A stretch of DNA of 64,000 nt from Rhodothermales bacterium (GTDB lineage Bacteria; Bacteroidota; Rhodothermia; Rhodothermales; VXPQ01): positions 43,209 to 107,208 of the forward strand of contig JAJECT010000039.1 of assembly GCA_022821845.1 (NCBI GenBank). Reading direction: 5' to 3'. Positions 53,401 to 60,973 of this stretch are shown here, piece by piece. Below the pieces are notes generated by a model that was given only the letters and a program-made list of their open reading frames with translations, did no database searches and was not told where the DNA came from. Position 1 is the stretch's first letter, and each line of letters begins with the position of its first letter. The position numbers and the translations under genes are program-made.

Positions 53401-56400
53401 CGGCTGCATACGGCGTTTTTTCCGGTCGCGGGCGCGGCAGACGAATTCACCTTTACGATATCCTCCCGGTCCTACGAGCAGGATGCGCGCAGCGAATTGC
53501 ACGCCCGAGGCAAGCTGCGCCTGGCGAGCGAAGAGGACCCCGTGGACGCGCCGCTGCGCCTCATGGATATCGACGCCGCGCCCTTCGAGCCGTACCATTA
53601 TATGGGCGAAGCGAATTTCTACGAGCGCCTGGACGCCAGTCTCGGCGGGACCTTCCAGTACGGTCCTTATTTTCAGAACATACGGCAGGTTCTGTGCGAC
53701 GCCAGTACGGGCGATTACCTGTTCGACGTAGAGATGGACGAGAAACTGTGGACGACGGGTCGCGAAGAAGGATATGTCGCCAACCCTGCGTTGCTCGACG
53801 GCGGACTGCAAATATTTCTCTATCATCTGCTGCGCGCGACGGACATTTTTTCCTTCCCTCGGCGCGCCCGGGGCTTGACGTTTCTGCGGTCGCCGACCGG
53901 ACCGCGTCTCACGTGCCACGTCAAGAAAGAGAAGGATTGGGTGGATGTGAACGAAATGGGGCAGTTCACGGAGCGCCGCGGCGAGCGCTCCGGGGGCAGC
54001 ATCCGTTTCTACGACGGCGACACGGGCGATCTCGTTTTGTGTATTGACGCGTACGTCTCCTTCAATTCCAACCCTCGCTGGAACGATCTGCCGCGCAGCA
54101 AGCATGTCGTCGCCTGGCAGCCCCGGTTCGTCGCGGACGCGCAGCCTTTTGAGCGCCGCCTGCCGAAAGGCGAAATCGAGCCTGCCGCGCTCGTCGCCGC
54201 CCTCGAGCAGCCCGGGGACGGCCCCCGCTACGCCTGCCGCGTCGTCGAATTCGCGGGCGGACGCGCACCGGAGGAAACGATCCTCAACAAGTGCCTCGAT
54301 TACCTTGCGCGTCCCGATGCGCAGACCGAGTACTGGCTGGTTTCCGACGCGCAGGAGCAGACCCGCGCCCACTATGACGCCTTCCATAGCCGCGACGCCG
54401 CCCTGCGTTTCGCTTGCCTGGACCTTGCTGCGGACGGGGCTCCGGACCTAGATACCGGCCTGCTGCGGCCCCATGCCGCCGAGATTCTCCTGCTTCATGG
54501 AGACGCCGCAACGTTCGGCGCGGAGCAGTGGCGCTTGCTCCGCCGCCTGGCGGTTCCCGGCGGCCTGGCGCTTGTTACGCACGCCAAAGGCGAAGCCGTC
54601 GAGCCGCCCACCGGCTGGACTACGGTGCGCGCAGGTTCGCAAAGCGCCCTGTTGCAGGCGCCGCTCGCTCCTGCGGACGCAGCCCCCGCATCGCAACGAT
54701 TGCCCGGCCCTCGCTGGGTGATCGGCGAGCCAGACAGTTTGTCGGCCCAGTGGCTGGCGCTCCTCGATGCCTCGGAGGAGACGTTCGCCATTCCCTGGGC
54801 AGACCTGACGGACGACCGCCTCGCGTCGCTGCCCGACTGGCCCCGGGCCGCCGATCTGCGGGCCATCGACGTCTTTTGCGGCGCAGACCCGAACGACCCG
54901 ACCGGCGAAAAACTGACGGCGCGCCTGGTGGCCTTCGTCAAGGCGCTGATCCCCTTCCGGATCGCGCAAGCGCGCGGCCCCTGTCGCCTCACCGTGGCGA
55001 CGCGTCGCGCCGCGTTCGAGGTAGGGGATCCGCGCGCAAGCGCCGCGTGGGGAGCGGTCCGCAGCATCAGTCAGGAAATCGCAGCGGACGCAGGCACGGA
55101 GGCGCGCATTGATTTTCGCCTGGTCGATCTGGACGCCCCGGAGGACTTGCAGACGCTGGCCTGGCTTGGCGCATGCGATGTGCGCGAGCGCGAGCTGGCG
55201 GTGCGTCGCCGACAGGTATGGGCGCCGCGGTTGATTCATATCCGGGAGCGGTCTCCGCTTGCGCCGCCGGACGCAGAGACCCCGTACCGGCTGGTTCTGG
55301 ATAATCCGGGACAGGTTGCCGGCCTGCAGATGAAGACGCGCCAACTCGCCTCCCCGGGACCGCGCGAAGTGGAGATCGAGGTGGCGGCCGCGGCGCTTAA
55401 CTTTCGCGACGTCATGGTCACGCTGGGATTGCTGCCGGCCCTGTCCTACGAACGCTCGGCGCTGGGCCGCACGGTGGGGATGGAGGCCAGCGGGATCGTC
55501 CGCCGCGTCGGCGACGCCGTGCGCACCTGCCGCGTCGGCGACGCCGTGGCCTTTACCCAGGGCGGGTGCATCGCCAATCGCGTGGTGGTGGACGAATACC
55601 TCGTTTTCGCCAAGCCCCCGTCCCTGAGCATGGAGGAGGCCGCTTCGGCCCTGTCGGCGTACGTCACGGCGTACTATGCGCTGATCCATCTTGCCCGCCT
55701 GCGCAAGGGACAGCGCGTCCTTATCCATTCGGCCATGGGCGGCGTCGGACAGGCGGCCATGGCCCTGGCCCGCCATGCGGGGGCGGAAATCTACGCCACG
55801 GCGGGCAGCGAGGAGAAGCGCGAGCGCCTGCGCGCGCTGGGCGCGCGCGCGGCGTTCGATTCGCATAGCTACGACTGGCAGGGCGAATTGATGGCGGCGA
55901 CCGGCGGCGAGGGGGTAGACGTAGTCCTGAACTCCCTGGCAGGCCGCCACGTTACCCTGTGCCTGGAGGCCTTGCGGCCGGGCGGCTGGCACTGCGAGAT
56001 CGGCAAGGTCGATATTTATTCGGACAACGCGCTCAACCTGAGCGTCTTTCGAAAAAACCTGCGCTTTGCGGCCATCGACGTCGACCGGATGATGTGCGAC
56101 GACCCGGTCCTGGCGCGCGAACTTTCGCAGAAGTGCATGAACTTGCTGGAGGAGGGCGCCGTACCGCCATTGCCGGTTACCGTATTCCCCTACCGCGACT
56201 ATGCCCAGGCGCTGCGCTTGATGACCGCCGGGCGGCACACCGGGAAACTGGTCCTGAAGGCGCCGGAAGCGCCGGGCGACGAAGCGCCTCCCATCGTTGA
56301 CTTCCGTCCGTTTCTCGACCCCGAAGCGACCTACCTGGTCACCGGGGGGATGGGCGGATTCGGCAAATTGCTGTTGCCCTATCTGGCGTCCGTCGGCGCG

Positions 56401-57516
56401 CGTCATTTCACCTTGCTGGACCGCGATCCGCAGCGCCGCCGCAGCGCGGACTGGGTCCGGAAAACCAGCGCCCTTGCGTATTTCAAGGAAGACATAGCCA
56501 TCGACATCGTTTCGTGCGACGTCGCCGAAGAGGCGGACGTCCGCCGCTGCATCGCCGGGTTGCAGCGGCCGCTGAAGGGCGTATTCCATCTCGCGGGCGC
56601 GCTGGACGACCGCCTGCTGTCCGACCTGACGAACGAATCGATGGCCAGGGTATTCGCCCCCAAAGCGCGCGGCGCCCTCAATCTCCACCTGGCGACCGCC
56701 GACTGCCCGCTCGATCATTTCGTGTTGTTCTCGTCCATTGCTTCGACGTTGGGCAACCCGGGCCAGATCAACTACGCCGCCGCCAACGGGTTTGTGGACG
56801 GCCTGGCCGCTTTCCGCCGCCGCAAGGGGTTGCCTGCGCTGTGTTACAACCTTGCTGGAGTCGCCGAGGCGGGCATGGCTTCGCGCAACGTGCATGTGCT
56901 GCGCATCATGCGTTCGTCGGGCATTCCGCCGGTCAGCGCCGATTTCGCCATCGCCAACCTGGATTACGCCCTGCGCGGCATGGGCGATCAGGACCACTTG
57001 ATTACCGCCCTGTTCGCCCGTCCGCCCCTGACGGTCGACGCGCCCGACTACATGCGCATCGGACGGACGCTAAGCAACCCGGACGCATTTTCGGTGGACG
57101 CCGGCGGCCAACGCACGCTGGAGACCGTGGTGGAGCAAATCGTCGCCAAGGTCGCCGAGTTGTGCGGCCACGACGAGGGGGGCGCGGAAGAGCCGTTGTC
57201 CAGTTTCGGCCTCACGTCGATTTCGGTCGCCGAACTGGGCGCGTTCATCCGCATGGAGTTCAACTATCAGGTCAGCGCGCTTGAATTGATGACGACGGCC
57301 TCTGCGCTGTCCCTGGCCCGGGACATTATTCGCGGCAAGCAGGACGCCAAGGAGGACCAGGCCGAGACGGACTCCGCCGAACCGGAGACCGGCGCCGTTG
57401 CCGACCGGCGGTCCGCCCGCCGCGTCCCATCGGTCTTCGCCCATGCGCTCGCAGACCACTTTCCGCAGGGAGACGGCGTCGAATCGCTTCCCGCGGAACC
57501 CTTCGCTACTCGCTGA
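50452..57516 (+). CDS. Monomodular fully reducing type I polyketide synthase (KS-AT-DH-ER-KR-ACP)
   Basis: 2354 residues. KS (~5-430) has catalytic Cys175 (CTACSAS), His319 (EAHATGT) and His358 (SNVGHMEA). AT (~535-850) has Ser627 in GHSSGE and IAFH at 736-739, favouring malonyl-CoA. DH (~895-1170) has His939 and Asp1116/Gln1120 (LLDGGLQ), though the usual HxxxG glycine is His943. A structural region leads to ER (~1610-1940; HSAMGGVGQA at 1759) and KR (TGGMGGFG at 1964; Ser2095, Tyr2108, Asn2112; B-type LDD at 2051). The ACP serine is 2256 (GLTSIS). There is no methyltransferase, loading module or thioesterase. It should build a saturated chain iteratively, or extend an acyl starter, and hand it to the reductase encoded 48 bp downstream. 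Confidence 0.93.
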   Translation: MSSRDAIAIAGYSYRMPGGIRTDDDFWRLLSEREIVQEPISDRFGRGYRPIGEFSGPGRFASAYEGLIRDGEEKRFDRSLFGMSHNEMLSVDPHVRMLLTCTWETCERVGWDLQSLRNSRTGVFIGAQVPGTANWRRPFGATAFSIAGISASMMANRISYHFNLMGPSLACCTACSASLTALHTAINALRSGDCEQAFLGSAMYLGSARLSTGFNALGVISKDGKCHSFDADANGYMRSEGAFVFALKPLAAAERDGDPIHAVIEATSVNSAGAADDSAGLAQGRYITAPTRHAQVELMRAAQERAGRAPQEFDYIEAHATGTAVGDRIEGNAIAEAFGGVERAAPLRVSSVKSNVGHMEAAAFSCALLKVVLMMQRRAFAPSSKNYLAPNPEIDFERCPIEVQTRCEPFPDRPVVVGVNSFGFGGANGHCVVREYRPERPRIWSAALAPEAGFMIPLSARTPDALETTARQLLETLDEREVDLYTLAGNLSRRRTRFAARASFAARTQGELIEALRGFAEDSTPVATVNEGARRIAMVFSGQGTQWAGCGRALYDADPVFRRAIDAIEEHWRAHSDSSLRAACFSASPEALNEVRLAQPVIFMVQCALVELFKTWGVYPDCVVGHSSGEVAAAYACGALSLAEATRLVYYRAALQQRVAGSGRMLAVGLDRAGLEQFLEESGVSVRRADHSGTVEIACENSPANTVVCAVEDVLRSLMAELDRRSLQNTLIPGNIAFHSSAMDPIRDDALAALSFLDGRNFAADVPLVSSVTGEQTERLGSAYWWSNIRQPVRFAAAMETVLRDCRPDVVLEVAPHSALQPVIAQCLEGNAPEAICIPTLLRGADACLGFQEALGALFRAGVELDFAAQYPRPEPITHLLPGYPRNEQTAGDEMSDDELFLGLGEYAWGPLIGHRVPCDHLLFEARLSEQDFPWLAEHRVHHASIMPAAGYIELLLQAFQGAPLHVETLEFLQPCPIPRTPARLHTAFFPVAGAADEFTFTISSRSYEQDARSELHARGKLRLASEEDPVDAPLRLMDIDAAPFEPYHYMGEANFYERLDASLGGTFQYGPYFQNIRQVLCDASTGDYLFDVEMDEKLWTTGREEGYVANPALLDGGLQIFLYHLLRATDIFSFPRRARGLTFLRSPTGPRLTCHVKKEKDWVDVNEMGQFTERRGERSGGSIRFYDGDTGDLVLCIDAYVSFNSNPRWNDLPRSKHVVAWQPRFVADAQPFERRLPKGEIEPAALVAALEQPGDGPRYACRVVEFAGGRAPEETILNKCLDYLARPDAQTEYWLVSDAQEQTRAHYDAFHSRDAALRFACLDLAADGAPDLDTGLLRPHAAEILLLHGDAATFGAEQWRLLRRLAVPGGLALVTHAKGEAVEPPTGWTTVRAGSQSALLQAPLAPADAAPASQRLPGPRWVIGEPDSLSAQWLALLDASEETFAIPWADLTDDRLASLPDWPRAADLRAIDVFCGADPNDPTGEKLTARLVAFVKALIPFRIAQARGPCRLTVATRRAAFEVGDPRASAAWGAVRSISQEIAADAGTEARIDFRLVDLDAPEDLQTLAWLGACDVRERELAVRRRQVWAPRLIHIRERSPLAPPDAETPYRLVLDNPGQVAGLQMKTRQLASPGPREVEIEVAAAALNFRDVMVTLGLLPALSYERSALGRTVGMEASGIVRRVGDAVRTCRVGDAVAFTQGGCIANRVVVDEYLVFAKPPSLSMEEAASALSAYVTAYYALIHLARLRKGQRVLIHSAMGGVGQAAMALARHAGAEIYATAGSEEKRERLRALGARAAFDSHSYDWQGELMAATGGEGVDVVLNSLAGRHVTLCLEALRPGGWHCEIGKVDIYSDNALNLSVFRKNLRFAAIDVDRMMCDDPVLARELSQKCMNLLEEGAVPPLPVTVFPYRDYAQALRLMTAGRHTGKLVLKAPEAPGDEAPPIVDFRPFLDPEATYLVTGGMGGFGKLLLPYLASVGARHFTLLDRDPQRRRSADWVRKTSALAYFKEDIAIDIVSCDVAEEADVRRCIAGLQRPLKGVFHLAGALDDRLLSDLTNESMARVFAPKARGALNLHLATADCPLDHFVLFSSIASTLGNPGQINYAAANGFVDGLAAFRRRKGLPALCYNLAGVAEAGMASRNVHVLRIMRSSGIPPVSADFAIANLDYALRGMGDQDHLITALFARPPLTVDAPDYMRIGRTLSNPDAFSVDAGGQRTLETVVEQIVAKVAELCGHDEGGAEEPLSSFGLTSISVAELGAFIRMEFNYQVSALELMTTASALSLARDIIRGKQDAKEDQAETDSAEPETGAVADRRSARRVPSVFAHALADHFPQGDGVESLPAEPFATR

Positions 57517-57564
57517 CAACGTTCGCCTCGTTCCGCTGTACCATCTGGATCCCAGTAGTAAAAC

Positions 57565-60087
57565 GTGCCTGAAACCTTCTTGACAGATACGAACGTACCG
57601 CCCCTTGTGGGGACGCTGCCGCCCCATTGTCAGCGCGACGTCGATACCCTTCGGCGATTCGTCCGCGAGGCGATCAGCGAGGGCGCGCTGGCCGACCCGG
57701 TCTCTCCGGCGGATTTCCAGGAGGTTTTGCTAACCGGAGCGACCGGATTCGTCGGACGTTTCCTCCTGCGCGACCTTTTGCGGCAACGGGAAGGCCTTGT
57801 GGCGCACTGTCTCGTCCGGGCGAATAACGAAGAACACGGCTTCCAGCGCCTGCGCGCCGCCCTGCAAGACGCCGAACTATGGGACGAGTCCTTTGCCCCG
57901 CGCATCCGTGTCGTCGTCGGCGACATGGAGCAGGCCCGATTCGGGCTCGGCGACGCGCATTTCAGCGCGCTCTGTCGGCGGATCGACGCAGTCTATCATT
58001 TTGCAGCCGACATAAGCCTTGCGGCTTCCTATGTCGCCATACGCAAGCGCAATACGCTCAGCCTGCGGAATGCGCTCGAATTGTGTTTGCGCGGGCGCTT
58101 CAAACACCTGTTTTTCGCCTCCACCATGGGGGTGTTTCCGCAGTATTTTTTCGCCTTCGCCGATGAATTCAGGGAGCGCGGGATAGCACATCAGATGCAG
58201 CCGGACCTCGCCAGCATGAAAAGAAGGTTCCCGCTTGGCTTGCTTGGCTATCCCTGGAGCAAATTGGCGTCCGAACAGGTCCTGCTGTTTGCCCGGCAAG
58301 CCGGCCTGCCGCTGGGGATTTTCCGGCTTCCGCAAACGGCTATGGCCACTACGGGATATATCCAGCCGAACGACCTGAGCATGCGCATTCTGGCGGCGGC
58401 GCTCGACTGCGAATCCATCCCGGAAGGATTCGCGCTCCGGTCCAGCCACGAGGCGGTCGATACGGTGACGCAAGCGTGCGCAGCCATTTCTCTGAATCCC
58501 GAACGCCGTTTTGCAATCTACCATTGCTGCAATCCGCAATTAGATCCTTACGACCTCGAACTCGCCGATTTCGGCATTTATTTTCCCGAAATTTCCTACG
58601 AATCCTTCAGGCGCGCCTGCCAGGCCCGCGGCGAACGCTCGCCGCTCGACGGACGCTGGGCCGCCCTCGATCATTGCAGGAAATACTGGTTTAGCAAAAA
58701 CAAGCCAGAGGGCAAGCGGCCTGTTTGCGACCGCGCCTTCCGCGAGGACTGTCCGCATCCGATCAAATGGCTGGGCACGTTGCCCAAACTCAGGCGCTCC
58801 TACGAATGGGGCCAAGCGTATCGGGCGCGCTGGCCGTATCCGGCGTCGCATGGCCGATTGGACTTCGACGGCCTCGTCGCCCGGGCGGCGCGCTACGCCG
58901 AGGGCCACGGCGTCTCGTTCGAACAAACGTATCCCGCGTGGATGCGTCAAAACCTGCGGCAATTGGTCCAGGCTTTGCAACGACCCGAAGCCAACCTGCT
59001 GGAGGAGAGGCTGGTTGACGTCGTTTTCGACCTGAGCCGCTCCCTGCGCATTAACGCAGCGTTCGCCCGCGAACGGCAGCGATACCCGGAAATCGAACGG
59101 GAGGAAATCATCCGCCCGGTCTTCATTGTCGGAATCAACCGCACCGGCACGACGTATTTGCACCGGCTCATGGCCCGCGACGAACGGTTCCAGACGCTGC
59201 GGTTCTACGAGTACGCCGCGCCGAGCCTGTCCAGAGAAGAATACGCCGCCATAGGGCGCCCCCCCGACGATCCCCGTCGAGCGCGGGTCGAGGAACTGTT
59301 CTATTCATCCAGGGCTGTCAAGGTTTTCGAGGGGATTCACGACTTCAATATCGACGAACCGGCGGAGGATTTCCCGATTTTGAGCAGGACCTTCGGGGAC
59401 TGGATTGTTACCAATCGATACCATATTCCCGAATTTGGCCGCTGGCTGGCCTCCAGCAGTTCCCGAGAAGCCTACGCCTTTCACCGTCGCGCCATGCAAC
59501 ACTACGCCTGGCAGCGCCGGCAGCGTTCGCCGGAACGCTCCGCGCAGTGGTTATTAAAAATGCCCTTTCACCTCATGGAACTGGAGTCCCTCGTCAAGGC
59601 CTATCCAGACGCCCTCTTCATCCAGACGCATCGCAGCCCCGCCGAATTCATGGGGTCCTGGTGCAGTTTGACGAAACGGATTCGTTCCGTTTTTGCCACG
59701 CCGCCGCAGCGGGACGCCCTGGGGGCCGAACAGTTGACGTTTATGAGCGGCATGATGGATCGCGCCGTACGTTTCCGCGAAACCCATCCCGAACTGGAAG
59801 ATCGCTGGGCGGACGTGAATTACGTCGATCTGGTGGAGAATCCGCTGGGAACCGTCCGCAGCGTCTACGAGCGATTCGGCTGGCCGCTCCGGCAGGCGGC
59901 TGTGGGCGCCATAGAGGGCTGGCAGATCCGGCAAGCGGAGCGCCGCCGACGGGAAAAGCGGCATCGCTACGCGCTCGAGGACTACGGCCTTGCGCCGGAC
60001 GCTACGCTGGCCGCGTTCGCCCGATACCGGGAATTCATTACGAAAAAGGGCATTCGGACGCCCGGGGAGGCCTTGCGGACGCAATAA
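57565..60087 (+). CDS. Thioester reductase - sulfotransferase fusion protein
   Basis: This is an 840-residue protein from a GTG. Residues ~45-400 form an extended SDR domain of the thioester-reductase/fatty acyl reductase type: NAD(P) motif TGATGFVG at 57-64, FFASTMGVF, and the YxxxK pair Tyr229/Lys233 (GYPWSK). Residues ~510-790 form a PAPS-dependent sulfotransferase: 5'-phosphosulfate loop PVFIVGINRTGTTY at 518-531 and 3'-phosphate motif THRSPAEFMGSW at 688-699. A helical linker joins them. The order suggests release of the ACP-bound chain as aldehyde or alcohol, then sulfation of the hydroxyl. It has no PKS-type carrier domain of its own. This is the only release enzyme beside the PKS. Confidence 0.88.
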   Translation: MPETFLTDTNVPPLVGTLPPHCQRDVDTLRRFVREAISEGALADPVSPADFQEVLLTGATGFVGRFLLRDLLRQREGLVAHCLVRANNEEHGFQRLRAALQDAELWDESFAPRIRVVVGDMEQARFGLGDAHFSALCRRIDAVYHFAADISLAASYVAIRKRNTLSLRNALELCLRGRFKHLFFASTMGVFPQYFFAFADEFRERGIAHQMQPDLASMKRRFPLGLLGYPWSKLASEQVLLFARQAGLPLGIFRLPQTAMATTGYIQPNDLSMRILAAALDCESIPEGFALRSSHEAVDTVTQACAAISLNPERRFAIYHCCNPQLDPYDLELADFGIYFPEISYESFRRACQARGERSPLDGRWAALDHCRKYWFSKNKPEGKRPVCDRAFREDCPHPIKWLGTLPKLRRSYEWGQAYRARWPYPASHGRLDFDGLVARAARYAEGHGVSFEQTYPAWMRQNLRQLVQALQRPEANLLEERLVDVVFDLSRSLRINAAFARERQRYPEIEREEIIRPVFIVGINRTGTTYLHRLMARDERFQTLRFYEYAAPSLSREEYAAIGRPPDDPRRARVEELFYSSRAVKVFEGIHDFNIDEPAEDFPILSRTFGDWIVTNRYHIPEFGRWLASSSSREAYAFHRRAMQHYAWQRRQRSPERSAQWLLKMPFHLMELESLVKAYPDALFIQTHRSPAEFMGSWCSLTKRIRSVFATPPQRDALGAEQLTFMSGMMDRAVRFRETHPELEDRWADVNYVDLVENPLGTVRSVYERFGWPLRQAAVGAIEGWQIRQAERRRREKRHRYALEDYGLAPDATLAAFARYREFITKKGIRTPGEALRTQ

Positions 60088-60094
60088 CTTTACG

Positions 60095-60144
60095 CAACCT
60101 TAATTTTTTAAGTCAAAAAATTCTCGCCTAAATAATTAAGGTTG
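60095..60144 (+). terminator. Inverted repeat after the PKS/sulfotransferase operon
   Basis: CAACCTTAATT (60095) and AATTAAGGTTG (60134) pair perfectly over 11 bases, with further AT-rich pairing inside, and TCCTGTTTTT follows. It lies eight bases after the fusion gene's stop, so it probably ends the PKS transcript. The right arm coincides with the shortened palindromic unit (CGCCTAAATAATTAAGG). Confidence 0.6.
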
Positions 60145-60340
60145 TCCTGTTTTTGATTATGTCTCGCAACGAGTTGCAGCGGCTTCGGCGCGTCGCCGCG
60201 CTTTTTCGCAAAGTTCGCCCTTGATTCAGAATCCGAATTGTTTTATCGTACGGACAGGCGGCCATACAACATCTCCCGGCCTTGACCGAATTCGCCAAAC
60301 GCAGAAAATACAGCAATCCATCTTAACAAGAGGAATCCCC

Positions 60341-60973
60341 ATGGATATTCAGGCTACCTGGGAACGAAAAGAAGGCATCGCCATCGCGCACCTTGCGGGC
60401 CGCATCGACAGCGCCAATGCGTCGTCGTTTCAGGACGCGCTGGGGGCCGGGCGCATCGACGAACCCCGGATACTGGTTCTCGACTTCGAAGAAGTGACCT
60501 ATATCAGCAGCGCAGGCCTCCGGGTTATCCTGTCGTTGGCCAAGGAACTCCGGAACACGGGCACGAAACTTGCGCTGTGCTCGCTCAGCCGGCCGGTTTA
60601 CGACGTCTTTTCCGTCAGCGGTTTCGATCAACTTATCGCGATCCATGCTTCGGCGGGCGACGCCATTCTTGACATCGACGATGGTTCGGAGTCGGGCGAG
60701 GACGCCTTGCCGTCGTTGGAACTCAAGCGTTCGGTCGATCAGGATATCGTTGCGGATAACATGCGCGATATCGCAGCCTTCTCCATTGAGAAATACGAAT
60801 ACAGCCATGATTGCGTCCTCCCGGGCAAAACGCGCGCGAAAGCGCAGGAAACGATAGAAAAGGCATTATGGGCGCGGGTGGAAAAACTGCAGCAACGCCG
60901 TCAGCGCATCCTCGCGGACCTGTTTTCGCTGGCGGAAAATACGCTGAACGAAGTGCTTGGCGACGCGGATTGA
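60341..60973 (+). CDS. STAS-domain anti-sigma antagonist-like protein with conserved C-terminal extension (2)
   Basis: This 210-residue protein is a paralogue of the product of 45142-45852. The STAS domain has LAGRIDSANASSF, ILVLDFEEVTYISSAGLRVI (candidate Ser57) and VFSVSGFDQLIAIH. The C-terminal domain has NNMRDI-like DNMRDIAAFSIEKYEYSHD, AQETIEKALWARVEKLQQR and ILADLFSLAENTLNEVLG, without the insert of the first copy. It has a good ribosome-binding site (AGAGGA). Its stop overlaps the probable TTG start of the pabB-pabC gene. Likely a regulatory partner-switching protein; the target is unknown. Confidence 0.78.
   Translation: MDIQATWERKEGIAIAHLAGRIDSANASSFQDALGAGRIDEPRILVLDFEEVTYISSAGLRVILSLAKELRNTGTKLALCSLSRPVYDVFSVSGFDQLIAIHASAGDAILDIDDGSESGEDALPSLELKRSVDQDIVADNMRDIAAFSIEKYEYSHDCVLPGKTRAKAQETIEKALWARVEKLQQRRQRILADLFSLAENTLNEVLGDAD

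Noticed and set aside
50452..57516. Assignment as sponge-symbiont 'sup' PKS or PUFA synthase
   Set aside because: No methyltransferase domain as in sup-type modules, and no multiple ACPs or PUFA-type dehydratase pairs.
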